From assembly GCF_009761675.1 (NCBI RefSeq), contig NZ_QUZH01000014.1, positions 1-64,000 of the forward strand: 64,000 nucleotides of DNA, written 5' to 3'. Below the pieces are notes generated by a model. It was not told where the DNA came from. It saw only the letters and a list, made by a program, of their open reading frames with translations, and did not search any database. The DNA comes from Bhargavaea sp. CC-171006. Its GTDB lineage: Bacteria; Bacillota; Bacilli; Bacillales_A; Planococcaceae. Each line of letters begins with the position of its first letter. Position 1 is the first letter of the stretch. A program made the translations under genes and the position numbers. Below are positions 23,407-31,799 of the stretch, piece after piece.

Positions 23407-24780
23407 ATGCTGCAGTCGTCGAAGTTAAAGTTACCGGTTTGGGAAGCGGTTCTGGTTTTGCTGGTGGTTTTCGCATCCATCAGCATCGGAATCATCGCGC
23501 TTAGCATGAATCCGCATCTGCCCATTATTTTCTCGATCATTTTCCTGATGGTCTATGGGCGGTTAAAGGGCCTTCCCATTCATGAAATTGAAAAGGGCAT
23601 GATCAATGGCGCAGCCTCAGGACTTGGCGCTGTCTATATCTTCTTCTTTATCGGGATGCTGATCAGCAGCTGGATGGCGAGTGGCACAATTCCAAGCCTT
23701 ATGTTCTACGGTTTTCATCTATTCTCAGATCTGCCGCTGTATTTCGCCGTGTTTGTTGTCACGTCCATTGTCGGTGTGGCGATTGGCAGTGCGTTCACGA
23801 CAGCAGCGACCATCGGTGTGGCCTTTATCGGAATGGCCACGGCGCTTGATGCCTCTTTGGCCATTACGGCAGGAGCCATTGTTTCCGGAGCCTTTTTGGG
23901 AGATAAAATGTCCCCTCTTTCGGAAACGACCAACCTCGCTTCCGAAACCGTCGGTGTCCCCCTCTTTGAACATATTAAAAACATGATGTGGACCACGATC
24001 CCGGCATTTATCATCTCCGCAGTCGTGTTTGTCATCATGTCGCCGGTAAAAGGACAGAACACACAAGAGATCGAAACCTTTTTACAGGCACTCAAAGAAT
24101 ATAGCCATATTGGCTGGGTCGCCTTTATTCCGTTCATCATTGTCGCCGTTCTTGCGATGATGAAAGTTTCTGCGATCCCGACGTTATCGGCCGGTATCGT
24201 CAGCAGTGTCGTGATTGCCTTTTTCCAGGATCGCTCCATCACGTTTAAGGAAATGGCTGACATCCTGTTTTCCGGATTCGTCATGGAAAGCAATGTGGAT
24301 CAATTGAATTCCGTGCTTTCCGGAGGCGGGATCGAGAGCATGATGTTTTCTATCTCCCTGGTTCTATTGGCGCTTGGCATGGGGGGGCTGTTGTTCTTGC
24401 TGGGGATCATTCCGGCGATTCTCCAGGCAGTCGAAGGGATGCTGACAAGCGCTTTGCGCCTCATTTCTGCCACGGCCTTTACGGCGATCGGCCTGAATTT
24501 CTTTGTCGGTGAACAGTATTTATCGATTCTGATCACAGGAAAAGCGTTTGAAGGACCCTACACCAAGCTGGGTTACAATAAAAAAGCACTATCAAGAGCG
24601 CTGGAGGATGCGGGAACCGTAATCAATCCGCTTGTCCCATGGGGAGTGGCCGGCGTATTTATCGCAGGCGTGCTGGGTGTTCCGACAGTGGAATACGTGC
24701 CATTTGCGATCTTCTGCCTGCTGTGCCCGATTTTGACGATTTTAAGTGGCCTAACCAAAATCGGTTTGTCCAAACAATAA
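23407..24780 (+). CDS. nhaC: NhaC-family Na+/H+ antiporter, T-box controlled
   Basis: 457 residues. ATG 23407 is chosen because GGGGAG lies eight bases upstream; longer readings begin inside the terminator. About 11-12 membrane segments; NhaC signature features include GAIVSGAFLGDKMSPLSETT and the C-terminal LEDAGTVINPLVPWGVAGVF. Family members exchange Na+ for H+ or, for some, malate and lactate. Control by a probable Tyr T-box suggests that this member imports tyrosine or a precursor, as proposed for T-box-linked NhaC proteins; specificity is inference. SMI1/KNR4 gene follows 22 bases downstream. Confidence 0.88.
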   Translation: MLQSSKLKLPVWEAVLVLLVVFASISIGIIALSMNPHLPIIFSIIFLMVYGRLKGLPIHEIEKGMINGAASGLGAVYIFFFIGMLISSWMASGTIPSLMFYGFHLFSDLPLYFAVFVVTSIVGVAIGSAFTTAATIGVAFIGMATALDASLAITAGAIVSGAFLGDKMSPLSETTNLASETVGVPLFEHIKNMMWTTIPAFIISAVVFVIMSPVKGQNTQEIETFLQALKEYSHIGWVAFIPFIIVAVLAMMKVSAIPTLSAGIVSSVVIAFFQDRSITFKEMADILFSGFVMESNVDQLNSVLSGGGIESMMFSISLVLLALGMGGLLFLLGIIPAILQAVEGMLTSALRLISATAFTAIGLNFFVGEQYLSILITGKAFEGPYTKLGYNKKALSRALEDAGTVINPLVPWGVAGVFIAGVLGVPTVEYVPFAIFCLLCPILTILSGLTKIGLSKQ

Positions 24781-24802
24781 TCAATGGCGGGAGGACCGGA
24801 TA

Positions 24803-25318
24803 ATGAGCAGTTGGAAAGACCATATCGCGGTCATGCATCTGGTTAAACAGGAACTGGTGAAGCGGGATAAAGACAAACTTTGGCCGCATCATTTGCCCGA
24901 AGTCGGCGCAACCGAAGAACAGCTGCAGGCTGCCGAGATGGCATTGGGCTTTTCGCTGGATTCTCAGTATCGCGAATTTCTGCTGTACGCCGACGGTTGG
25001 AAAGGTTTTATTCAGACAGTGGACCTGTTCGGATCCGGGCAGTTAACCGGCTCCGGGGTCTTGGATGATGCCATGGCATTTCTTGATTCGGTCGAGCCGG
25101 ATGTCTTGGAGTGTAGTGGCGTTGCAAAAGAGCATCTGTTTCCGATTGCCGCGTCATCATTCGACAAGGATCTCTTTGTTATCGCCTTGCAGGGTTCCCC
25201 CGCCCCCGGCACGGTCATCTGGTTTGCCGGAGAGGAGATCGACCGGTTCCAAAATTTCGAGGACTTTTTCCTCGCCATGATCGACTATAACCGAGAGGAA
25301 GTCTTGGCTTTGGGGTAA
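24803..25318 (+). CDS. SMI1/KNR4 (SUKH) domain protein
   Basis: 171 residues. The core (about 32-160) reads GATEEQLQAAEMALGFSLDS, QYREFLLYADGW and later FPIAASSFDKDLFVIAL, IWFAGEEIDRFQNFEDFF, the order typical of SMI1/KNR4 folds. In bacteria these are mainly immunity proteins of contact-dependent and polymorphic toxins, which echoes the PoNi bank 5 kb upstream. GGGAGGA precedes the ATG; probably co-transcribed with nhaC. Terminator at 25379. Confidence 0.8.
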   Translation: MSSWKDHIAVMHLVKQELVKRDKDKLWPHHLPEVGATEEQLQAAEMALGFSLDSQYREFLLYADGWKGFIQTVDLFGSGQLTGSGVLDDAMAFLDSVEPDVLECSGVAKEHLFPIAASSFDKDLFVIALQGSPAPGTVIWFAGEEIDRFQNFEDFFLAMIDYNREEVLALG

Positions 25319-25378
25319 AGATGAATAAAGATTCGTCTCCCTTACTATTTTTATGACATGCTTACAATAATATTTGAA

Positions 25379-25409
25379 AAGAAGGCGTCCATATTGGCGC
25401 CTTCTTTTT
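25379..25409 (+). terminator. Terminator after nhaC/SMI1
   Basis: AAGAAGGCG-N8-CGCCTTCTTTTT stem with T run; the loop region reads tccatattgg. Confidence 0.75.
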
Positions 25410-25660
25410 GGGTACTGGCCCATTCCACTGATTGTATCCCCGTCTATAAGGAATGTGCTATTTCGTAGGGCAATCAGCATCTCAACAAGCAAAAGAATAA
25501 ACAACGATTATACAAAAATGCTACTTTATTCCTTTATATAGAATAGTATTCCCTACTCTTAGCCTAGTAAGTTTTTGATCGACAAATGGTATAATTATAG
25601 GACAGCGGTGCGGCTTGCAAAGGTAATCTGCCTACTCCCAGACGAAAGGGGGTGAGGCTT

Positions 25661-25744
25661 GTGTCTATTCACGAGGCACTGATGTTTGCTGTCGCATTCG
25701 CGGCCCTGGTCGCTACCATTATGGAATCAGCACAGAAAAAATGA
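25661..25744 (+). CDS. Small hydrophobic toxin, holin-like (Hol_Tox) family, copy 2
   Basis: 27 residues from a GTG start (MSIHEALMFAVAFAALVATI, then MESAQKK), with GGGGGTGAGG five bases upstream. 19 of 27 residues match copy 1, and most changes are conservative, so both copies seem to be under selection. Promoter -10 TATAAT at 25590-25595. Confidence 0.8.
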   Translation: MSIHEALMFAVAFAALVATIMESAQKK

Positions 25745-25884
25745 CCCCCCGTTAGAGAATAGCCGCTCGGATGGTGAGGTCATTTTTTGCTTGATCCATA
25801 TGTGTCGGGCAGGTTTCCCTGCGCCGCATCCGCTGGGCCATCCGGTTGCCCCCGGGTGGCTTTTTGGCGGATTCGACTGTTATC
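25735..25884 (-). ncRNA. Antisense RNA antitoxin, copy 2 (predicted)
   Basis: Minus-strand promoter: TTGAGA (25918-25913), 16 bases, TATACT (25896-25891). Transcript would end at the T run opposite 25736-25741, overlapping the toxin mRNA 3' end. Stem sequences match copy 1, but the loops differ (ttgccg against ttgccc; atctgagata against gttagagaata), which may make the two pairs specific. Confidence 0.62.
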
Positions 25885-26106
25885 GACATTAGTATACCAC
25901 CAAAAGCATACTTCTCAAACGATTCCGTGTTTTTGGAGGGCGGATGGCTCAACTCCCCTTTAGGTTATATGATGACCGTGGCCTTTATTATTCATGGGCA
26001 ATTCATACATAATCAGATGATGTGGAGCATTCGGATGGATCAGTTTACGAGGAGTTAAGTGCTGGTGCCCCCCGCTCCACGATCGAATGCCTCTATAAAC
26101 TAAAAA

Positions 26107-26133
26107 GAAGCTTCCGCCTGAGCGGAAGCCAAT
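26107..26133 (-). terminator. Terminator after the PrpF gene
   Basis: Minus strand GGCTTCCGCTcaggcGGAAGCTTC followed by TTTTTAG. A second, plus-strand hairpin with seven T lies at 26151-26177 (GGCGtCCC...GGGgCGCC). Confidence 0.7.
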
Positions 26134-26184
26134 CAGAGCTTGTATTGTTGGCGTCCCGGTCAGGGGCGCCTTTTTTTGTCACCA

Positions 26185-27312
26185 TTACGCCAGATGATAA
26201 GCGTACTCGTAGTTATTCTTCGTATAAACGGTTCCTTCCAGGATAGTGCGTGCCGTGCGGACGACTTTGATCGAGCTGATGTTGCCGGCGATCAGGTCGA
26301 CTTTGGTTTCCATGATGCCTGCCGGGTGGCCCAGCCGGATGACTTCCTGCTTGGGCTCGACCAGGTCATACAGGAGCGTGTCTTTCAGGAAGATGGCTGT
26401 TGTCGAGCAGATGGCCCCTGTGATGGCCAGTGCCTGATGAGGTTTTTGCATCGATATCATCCGGATCGTGCAGTCCATGTTTTCGGCTTTCCTGAGGATG
26501 CCGGTGACATCCATGTAATCCTGAGGCCGTGCGATAAGGGTCAGTTTTGGAACTGCCGGTGACTTCACTGTCGCCTCTTCTCTGGATGCAAAACCGCACA
26601 GTTCGGCTGCAATGGAGCGGATTTCCTCCAGTTCGTCGAGTTTTTCCTGAGACAGCTCGTGAGGCAGTTCGGCGCCTGTCAGTCCGACTTCTTCAGCCCT
26701 GACGAAGACCAGCGGATTGGCAGAATCAACGATCGAGATGGACACCGTACCCTTGGATGTTGTGATCTGCTCGACCGGTTTTCCTGTCGGCAGCACCTTT
26801 CCCGTGACGGCCCCTTCGGCATCTTTGAACGCCAGGTAGATCGGCGAGCCGGTTCCCGGGACGCCCGGGATCGAGCACAGTCCCTCCGTTTTCACCTGCC
26901 CGTCCTCGACTTCCACTTCCGCACCGATCATTTTTTTCGTGTTCGTATTGAAGATCCTCACTTTGGTGACCGGTTCAACGGCTGCCACCAGCCCCTGCTG
27001 GATGGCATATGGTCCCACCGCGGAAGAGATGTTGCCGCAGTTCCCCTTGAAATCGACCATCTGGTGCTCAATGCTGACCTGGGCAAAGGTGTACTCCACA
27101 TCCACTCCGGCCAGTTTCGACTGCTTGATGATGGCCACTTTACTGGTCAGTGAATTGGCTCCGCCAAGTCCGTCAATCTGCCTGCGGTCCGGGCTTCCCA
27201 TGATATCCAGAAGGAACTCCTCCCACAGGGACCGGTCTGCCGGCATATCGTCGAAATTGATGAAAACGCCCTTGCTGGTTCCGCCCCGCATCACCACTAC
27301 AGGAACTTTCAT
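26185..27312 (-). CDS. PrpF-family isomerase (aconitate/methylaconitate type)
   Basis: 375 residues from ATG 27312 (AAGGTGG eight bases upstream). N-terminus KVPVVVMRGGTSKGVFINFD, then IDGLGGANSLTSKVAII and DFKGNCGNISSAVGPYAI: the PrpF/4-oxalomesaconate tautomerase signature of the diaminopimelate-epimerase fold, with the catalytic Cys in GNCGN. Members shift double bonds or cis/trans-isomerise 2-methylaconitate, trans-aconitate or oxalomesaconate. Divergent from a LysR gene and near a CitMHS permease, so trans-/cis-aconitate interconversion is a sensible guess, as in B. thuringiensis trans-aconitate production. Confidence 0.82.
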   Translation of the reverse strand: MKVPVVVMRGGTSKGVFINFDDMPADRSLWEEFLLDIMGSPDRRQIDGLGGANSLTSKVAIIKQSKLAGVDVEYTFAQVSIEHQMVDFKGNCGNISSAVGPYAIQQGLVAAVEPVTKVRIFNTNTKKMIGAEVEVEDGQVKTEGLCSIPGVPGTGSPIYLAFKDAEGAVTGKVLPTGKPVEQITTSKGTVSISIVDSANPLVFVRAEEVGLTGAELPHELSQEKLDELEEIRSIAAELCGFASREEATVKSPAVPKLTLIARPQDYMDVTGILRKAENMDCTIRMISMQKPHQALAITGAICSTTAIFLKDTLLYDLVEPKQEVIRLGHPAGIMETKVDLIAGNISSIKVVRTARTILEGTVYTKNNYEYAYHLA

Positions 27313-27424
27313 GTCACCAACCACCTTTTTACTTAATTTTTAAAATCATTTAACACCCTACTTGTAAAATTAGAGTATGATAGTTATTGTCATAAGTAAA
27401 ATAGATATTTTATTCTCCAAACTA

Positions 27425-27438
27425 ATAAAAATTTTTAT
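27425..27438. promoter_or_regulatory. Candidate LysR operator between prpF-like gene and LysR gene
   Basis: Perfect 14-base palindrome ATAAAAATTTTTAT in the divergent promoter region. A related ATAAATTTTTAT is at 28349-28360 in front of the CitMHS permease, which suggests one regulator for both. Confidence 0.45.
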
Positions 27439-27461
27439 AACTAATAAAGGAGGAGAGAAGA

Positions 27462-28325
27462 TTGGATGAAAAAGATTGGAATGCAATCAAGGTACTTTAT
27501 GAAGAAAAAAATATAAGCAAAGCTGCCGAACGCTTGTACATCTCTCAGCCGGCACTCAGTTATAGGCTCAAAAACCTGGAAGCAGAGTTCGGGACCAAGA
27601 TTTTTTTCAAAATCAAAGGCGGTATTGAGTTCACTCCGGAAGGAACCCATCTGGCTGAGTACGCGGATGACATGATCAAAAAACTGCAGCACACAAAAGA
27701 CTACATGATGAATATGCAGGGTGAAGTAAAAGGAACCTTACGGCTGGGTGTATCCAGCAACTTTGCCCAATATAAGCTCCCGAAGATCCTAAAGGAGTTC
27801 TCCACCGAGTACCCGCAAGTCCAGTTCAGCGTCAATACAGGATGGAGCACGGAGGTTATGGACCTGCTTAATTCCTCAACGGTCCAGTTGGGTATTTTCC
27901 GCGGGGACTATGAGTGGTACGGAGAAAGAAAACTATTGCATACCGAAAACTTATGTCTGATATCCGCCCAAGAAATTTCCATCGAGAACTCTGCAGACCT
28001 TCCCTTTATCAATTACAAAACTGATAATTCACTGAAGGCGCTCATTATGGGATGGTGGCAGGATCAGTTTTCGGAGCCTCCGCGAGTAGTGATGGAAACA
28101 GACCGTCTTGAAACCTGCAAGGAGATGGTGAAGAATGATTTGGGAATCGCTGTCGTTCCGCAGATCTGTCTCCAGCCAACGGACAATCTGCATGTCTATG
28201 AACTCTCGTACAAAAATGGAAATCCGGTCAGCAGACATACTTGGCTGATGTATGACCAGGACTTGCTCAAGCTGCCTACAGTAAGAAGTTTTGTGGAGTT
28301 TCTTGAAAACCGTCCTTCTGTATAA
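27462..28325 (+). CDS. LysR-family regulator A of the tricarboxylate region
   Basis: 287 residues from a TTG at 27462 with AGGAGGAG upstream (the nearby ATG is out of frame). Helix-turn-helix at 1-60: KVLYEEKNISKAAERLYISQ, PALSYRLKNLEAEFGTKIFF. The C-terminal sensor domain is LTTR-like. It is a sister of the regulator at 30614: the N-terminal 40 residues line up almost one for one (MDEKDWNAIKVLYEEKNISK against MDERDWILIQTLYQEKNITK) and both use TTG. Position suggests control of the PrpF gene and the CitMHS permease. Confidence 0.88.
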   Translation: MDEKDWNAIKVLYEEKNISKAAERLYISQPALSYRLKNLEAEFGTKIFFKIKGGIEFTPEGTHLAEYADDMIKKLQHTKDYMMNMQGEVKGTLRLGVSSNFAQYKLPKILKEFSTEYPQVQFSVNTGWSTEVMDLLNSSTVQLGIFRGDYEWYGERKLLHTENLCLISAQEISIENSADLPFINYKTDNSLKALIMGWWQDQFSEPPRVVMETDRLETCKEMVKNDLGIAVVPQICLQPTDNLHVYELSYKNGNPVSRHTWLMYDQDLLKLPTVRSFVEFLENRPSV

Positions 28326-28453
28326 AGAAATCGCACGTTGGATTATAAATAAATTTTTATAAAACCTCTAAAATAAAACTATTTCACTTATCCCTCTCGT
28401 TGTAATAGTCTAAAAACAATACTTTTTTTCGATGCTTTTTTTGTTATCATCGA

Positions 28454-28467
28454 TGAAAGCGATTACT
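28454..28467 (+). promoter_or_regulatory. Candidate CcpA cre site before CitMHS gene
   Basis: TGAAAGCGATTACT matches the cre consensus TGWAANCGNTNWCA at all but the last base, 24 bases upstream of the permease ATG. It implies glucose repression. Confidence 0.55.
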
Positions 28468-28490
28468 TATTCTGGGGGAGGGATTTATCC

Positions 28491-29804
28491 ATGCTTACGT
28501 TCTTGGGTATTGCGATGGTTCTTACATTCACTTATCTGATCATGGCGAAGAAATTATCACCGGTTACTGCGCTTGTGGCAATCCCTATTATCTTTGCAGT
28601 GATTGCCGGGTTTGGATTGGAACTCGGGGACATGATGATGGACGGTCTGAAAGAAGTCGCTCCTTCAGCTGCCTTGCTGCTGTTTGCCATTCTGTTCTTT
28701 GGCATCTTGATTGACGCCGGCTTATTTGACCCTATGATTAATACGATCACAAAACTTGTTCAGGGAGACCCGGCCAAAATCGCACTTGGCACAGCTGTTA
28801 TCGCCATGACGGTTGCGCTGGATGGTGACGGTACGACGACCCACATGATCACCATTTCAGCGATGTTTGCACTGTACCTCCGGATCGGCATGAATCCTCT
28901 CGTGCTTGCAACCATCTCGCTGCTCGCTGTCAGTGTCGTGAGCGGGCTGACGCCATGGGGCGGGCCGGCTACAAGAGCGATTGCTTCATTGGGGCTGGAC
29001 GCCAATGAATTCTTCCTCCCGATTATCCCTACGATGCTTGGAGGAATGGCTTCCATCCTGTTCATCGCTTATGTCCTTGGCCTGAAAGAGCGGGCTAGAA
29101 TCGGAGTCGTCGAAGTAAAGGACAACTCCCGTGTCCCTCTTGGAATGACTGAAATGGCGGTATCCGCTACAGCCGCTGCAGAAAATAGCCTAAAACGCCC
29201 GAAACTTAGATTCGTCAACCTGATCCTGGTTATCGCTGTCATGTCACTTTTGATCATCGGCGTTATGCCGGTAGCTGTGCTGTTCCTGATCGGATTCGTC
29301 CTTGCCTGCGTCATTAACTACCCGAACCTTGATCTGCAGAAAGAACGGATTCAGGCACACGCGGGAAATGCACTGACGGTAGTTGTTCTGGTGTTCGCAG
29401 CCGGAATCTTCTCGGGGATCTTCTCCGGTACGGGAATGGTCGATGCCATCTCGAATGCATTGATCGCCATCATTCCTGAATCTGCCGGCGGCTTCTTCCC
29501 ACTGATCGTTGCCATCACCAGCATGCCGTTCACGTTTGTCCTGTCCAATGATGCTTACTACTTCGGCGTCCTGCCGATCTTGGCAGAAGCGGGCACGGCG
29601 TATGGCTCGACGGCTTTGGAAATCGCCAGGGCTTCCGTATTGGGACAGCCTGTACACTTCCTCAGCCCACTCGTAGCTTCCACGCTCCTGCTTTCCGGCA
29701 TGATCAAGCGTGACCTCGGGGATATTCAGAAGTTCGCCTTTAAATGGGCCTTCCTCTGCTCCGTGTTCATGATCGTAATCGCCGTTCTGACCGGTGTAAT
29801 CTGA
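28491..29804 (+). CDS. CitMHS-family citrate/tricarboxylate permease
   Basis: 437 residues, about 11-12 membrane segments, start preceded by GGGGGAGGG. The family signature is clear: MTVALDGDGTTTHMITISAM, ISLLAVSVVSGLTPWGGPAT and MPFTFVLSNDAYYFGVLPIL. CitMHS proteins carry citrate complexed with Mg2+ or Ca2+, and related ones other tricarboxylates. In this setting (PrpF, TcuA-like dehydrogenase) the substrate may be aconitate or tricarballylate. Upstream cre site and LysR-like palindrome. Own terminator at 29849. Confidence 0.88.
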   Translation: MLTFLGIAMVLTFTYLIMAKKLSPVTALVAIPIIFAVIAGFGLELGDMMMDGLKEVAPSAALLLFAILFFGILIDAGLFDPMINTITKLVQGDPAKIALGTAVIAMTVALDGDGTTTHMITISAMFALYLRIGMNPLVLATISLLAVSVVSGLTPWGGPATRAIASLGLDANEFFLPIIPTMLGGMASILFIAYVLGLKERARIGVVEVKDNSRVPLGMTEMAVSATAAAENSLKRPKLRFVNLILVIAVMSLLIIGVMPVAVLFLIGFVLACVINYPNLDLQKERIQAHAGNALTVVVLVFAAGIFSGIFSGTGMVDAISNALIAIIPESAGGFFPLIVAITSMPFTFVLSNDAYYFGVLPILAEAGTAYGSTALEIARASVLGQPVHFLSPLVASTLLLSGMIKRDLGDIQKFAFKWAFLCSVFMIVIAVLTGVI

Positions 29805-29848
29805 AGAACATGTGTCTCCGTGGCAACCTTGTGATTCGTACCACATTC

Positions 29849-29889
29849 AAAAGCCATCCAACCAGGTGTACTGGAGTTGGATGGCTTTT
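29849..29889. terminator. Terminator between CitMHS permease and YyaC-like gene
   Basis: AAAAGCCATCCAAC / GTTGGATGGCTTTT, fourteen perfect pairs; works for both converging genes. Confidence 0.85.
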
Positions 29890-29905
29890 GATATGGTGAC
29901 CTCTA

Positions 29906-30508
29906 TCACTGATTTTCGTCCGGCAGAGTCGCCGTGATGACTTTCACGATTGCTTGCGCGAGCGTCATGACGGTATACAGTCTCGTATCGTTCAGGAACT
30001 GTGAGGTCGGGAGCGGGTCGATGTAATTCACGACACCCGCAAAATGATAATCACCGACCGAAGGGAGCACTTTTTCGATTCCCTTGCCCGGCTTCACGGG
30101 CCCCTCCCTAAAGATGACGGATCCCGCTTCTTCCTTTGTGCCGAGGGATGCATCGACACTGAAGATGACCGGCTTTGTGAACTGCCTGTTGATCTCCTTG
30201 ATCGTCCCTTTCAGGTTGAATGCATGGACCGGGTCTTTTAAAGTCCCGTATACCTTGTATGGGACCCCGCTGTCTTCCAGCATCGATCCCACCAGGGGAC
30301 CGAGGGAATCCCCGACGTACCTGTCAGACCCAATGCACAAAAAGACCACTTCCCGGCCTTCAGCGGAAGCCTGCCCGATGATGTTCCCAATGGTCAGAGA
30401 CAGGTCCGCAATCTCGTTCTCTACTGTCTTCCCGCCGGGTTTCAGATAAAATGGGGTGGAGTCTTGCAGACGATTTTCAGGATCCCGGAATAAAGAACAC
30501 ACGAACAT
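29906..30508 (-). CDS. yyaC: YyaC-like spore protein (germination-protease fold)
   Basis: About 200 residues from ATG 30508 or GTG 30502, the latter with better spacing from GAGGGTG. Core motifs FLCIGSDRYVGDSLGPLVGS and FSVDASLGTKEEAGSV are those of the YyaC family, related to the GPR spore protease, and length matches B. subtilis YyaC (about 205). Contains GVVNYIDPLPTSQFLNDTRL. Presence argues that the organism forms spores or descends from spore formers. Unrelated in role to the catabolic genes around it; the head-to-head LysR gene starts 105 bases away. Confidence 0.82.
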   Translation of the reverse strand: MFVCSLFRDPENRLQDSTPFYLKPGGKTVENEIADLSLTIGNIIGQASAEGREVVFLCIGSDRYVGDSLGPLVGSMLEDSGVPYKVYGTLKDPVHAFNLKGTIKEINRQFTKPVIFSVDASLGTKEEAGSVIFREGPVKPGKGIEKVLPSVGDYHFAGVVNYIDPLPTSQFLNDTRLYTVMTLAQAIVKVITATLPDENQ

Positions 30509-30613
30509 CACCCTCACGTTTTGGCATGAACTAGCTTTGCTTCTATCATATCCTAACCGGGAGATGAACACGACAAACATTGTTCGAAGTTCTATGGAAA
30601 GGAGGGGAAAAGG

Positions 30614-31492
30614 TTGGATGAACGGGATTGGATTCTGATCCAGACGCTCTATCAGGAAAAGAACATTACCAAGGCGGCACAGATGCTCTATATCTCACAG
30701 CCCGCCCTGACAAACCGACTGCATCAGCTGGAACGGAAGCTGAATGTGAAGATCGTCAACAGGGGAAGGCGCGGCGTTCAGTTCACGCCTCAGGGAGAAT
30801 ACCTGGCGAAGGCCGCATCGGAAATACTGTTGTCCATTCAGCGGATCAAGGAAAACGTGCTGAATTTCGAGGAGCGGCTTACCGGCACCCTGAGACTCGC
30901 CGTCTCCAACTTCTCGACCGACTATGTCATGCCAAGTCTTCTGAAGGCGTTCAAGGAGCAGTACCCGGGTATTGAGTTCAAGGTCACCACCGGTTTCAGC
31001 AGCGACATCGCGGATCTGATCTACAATCAGGAAGTTCACATCGCGATTGTCCGGGGCGACTATGCCTGGAACGGACAAAAGCATCTATTGTTCGAAGATA
31101 CCCTGAGTATTGCTGCCGACCGGGAAATCGATATCCGGAAACTGCCGGAGCTGCCGCGAATCGACTATCATACCGATCCGGTCCTGAAACATTCCATCGA
31201 TAATTGGTGGCACGAAAACTTTTCCGAGCCGCCCCTGGTCAGCATCGAGGTGGACAAAGCCGGTACATGCAAGAAGCTTGTCATGAATGGACTCGGCTAT
31301 GGGATCCTGCCGTCGATGGTCCTTGAGGGCAACGATGACATCCGGTCGCACGTCATCCATACTGCCGACGGCAATCCGATTGTCCGCAAAACCTGGATGC
31401 TTTATCACGAGGAATCGCTGGAGCTCAATATCGTGAAGGCGTTCGTCAACTTTGTGAAGGAATCAGATGCCATGGAATGGCTGACGGATTGA
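30614..31492 (+). CDS. LysR-family regulator B of the tricarboxylate region
   Basis: 292 residues, TTG start at 30614 with GGAGGGGAAAAGG upstream. Helix-turn-helix 1-60 (TLYQEKNITKAAQMLYISQP, ALTNRLHQLERKLNVKIVNR), LTTR sensor domain after 90. Sister of the regulator at 27462 and probably a duplicate. It points toward the TcuA-like gene, whose promoter carries an inverted repeat at 33358; TcuR of Salmonella has the equivalent role for tricarballylate. Inferred, not shown. Confidence 0.87.
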   Translation: MDERDWILIQTLYQEKNITKAAQMLYISQPALTNRLHQLERKLNVKIVNRGRRGVQFTPQGEYLAKAASEILLSIQRIKENVLNFEERLTGTLRLAVSNFSTDYVMPSLLKAFKEQYPGIEFKVTTGFSSDIADLIYNQEVHIAIVRGDYAWNGQKHLLFEDTLSIAADREIDIRKLPELPRIDYHTDPVLKHSIDNWWHENFSEPPLVSIEVDKAGTCKKLVMNGLGYGILPSMVLEGNDDIRSHVIHTADGNPIVRKTWMLYHEESLELNIVKAFVNFVKESDAMEWLTD

Positions 31493-31504
31493 AATTGAGG
31501 CATT

Positions 31505-31660
31505 AAAAAGAGCCGTTGCCTGAATCCTCCGGATTTCCGCTTCGGGCCCTCGCTTTCCGCGGGCGTTGCCTCAGCCTCCTCGGACTGCGTCCTGCGGGGT
31601 CTTCGGCTAACGCTTTTCCCGCAGGAGTCTCGGGCCCTCCGCTGCAATCTACTTACGTTG
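31505..31660. repeat. Bacillales GC-rich interspersed repeat, copy 1
   Basis: Contains the blocks gctttccgcgggcgttgcct, cagcctcctcggactgcgtc, tttcccgcaggagtctcggg and ccgctgcaatc in that order. This block order is familiar from a dispersed, roughly 150-base repeat found between genes in many Bacillaceae. A shorter, diverged copy is at 53845. Internal complementarity (CCGCGGG; CCCGCAGGAG) suggests a folded RNA or a miniature element. Confidence 0.6.
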
Positions 31661-31705
31661 AAATGCCGATAATGTTAGCCTGTCTCTAGCATTCTAAATA
31701 ACACA

Positions 31706-31746
31706 AAAGGCCGCCGCTACTTCCGAAGATGGATGTAGCGGCGGTT
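31706..31746 (-). terminator. Terminator of the TcuA-like gene
   Basis: Minus strand CCGCCGCTAC / GTAGCGGCGG with CCTTTTGTG after it. Confidence 0.7.
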
Positions 31747-31799
31747 GTATTTTGCTTTCTTGAGGTTCCTCTGGCTGGTCTGCGGCCTCCTGTGTTTAA

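Larger units (their letters stand above)
25465..25930. repeat. Duplicated toxin/antitoxin locus, copy 2
   Basis: Direct, diverged copy of 22340-22760 with the same order of promoter, toxin frame, shared hairpin and antisense promoter. The remaining 25931-26105 shows no gene or element I can support. Confidence 0.8.
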
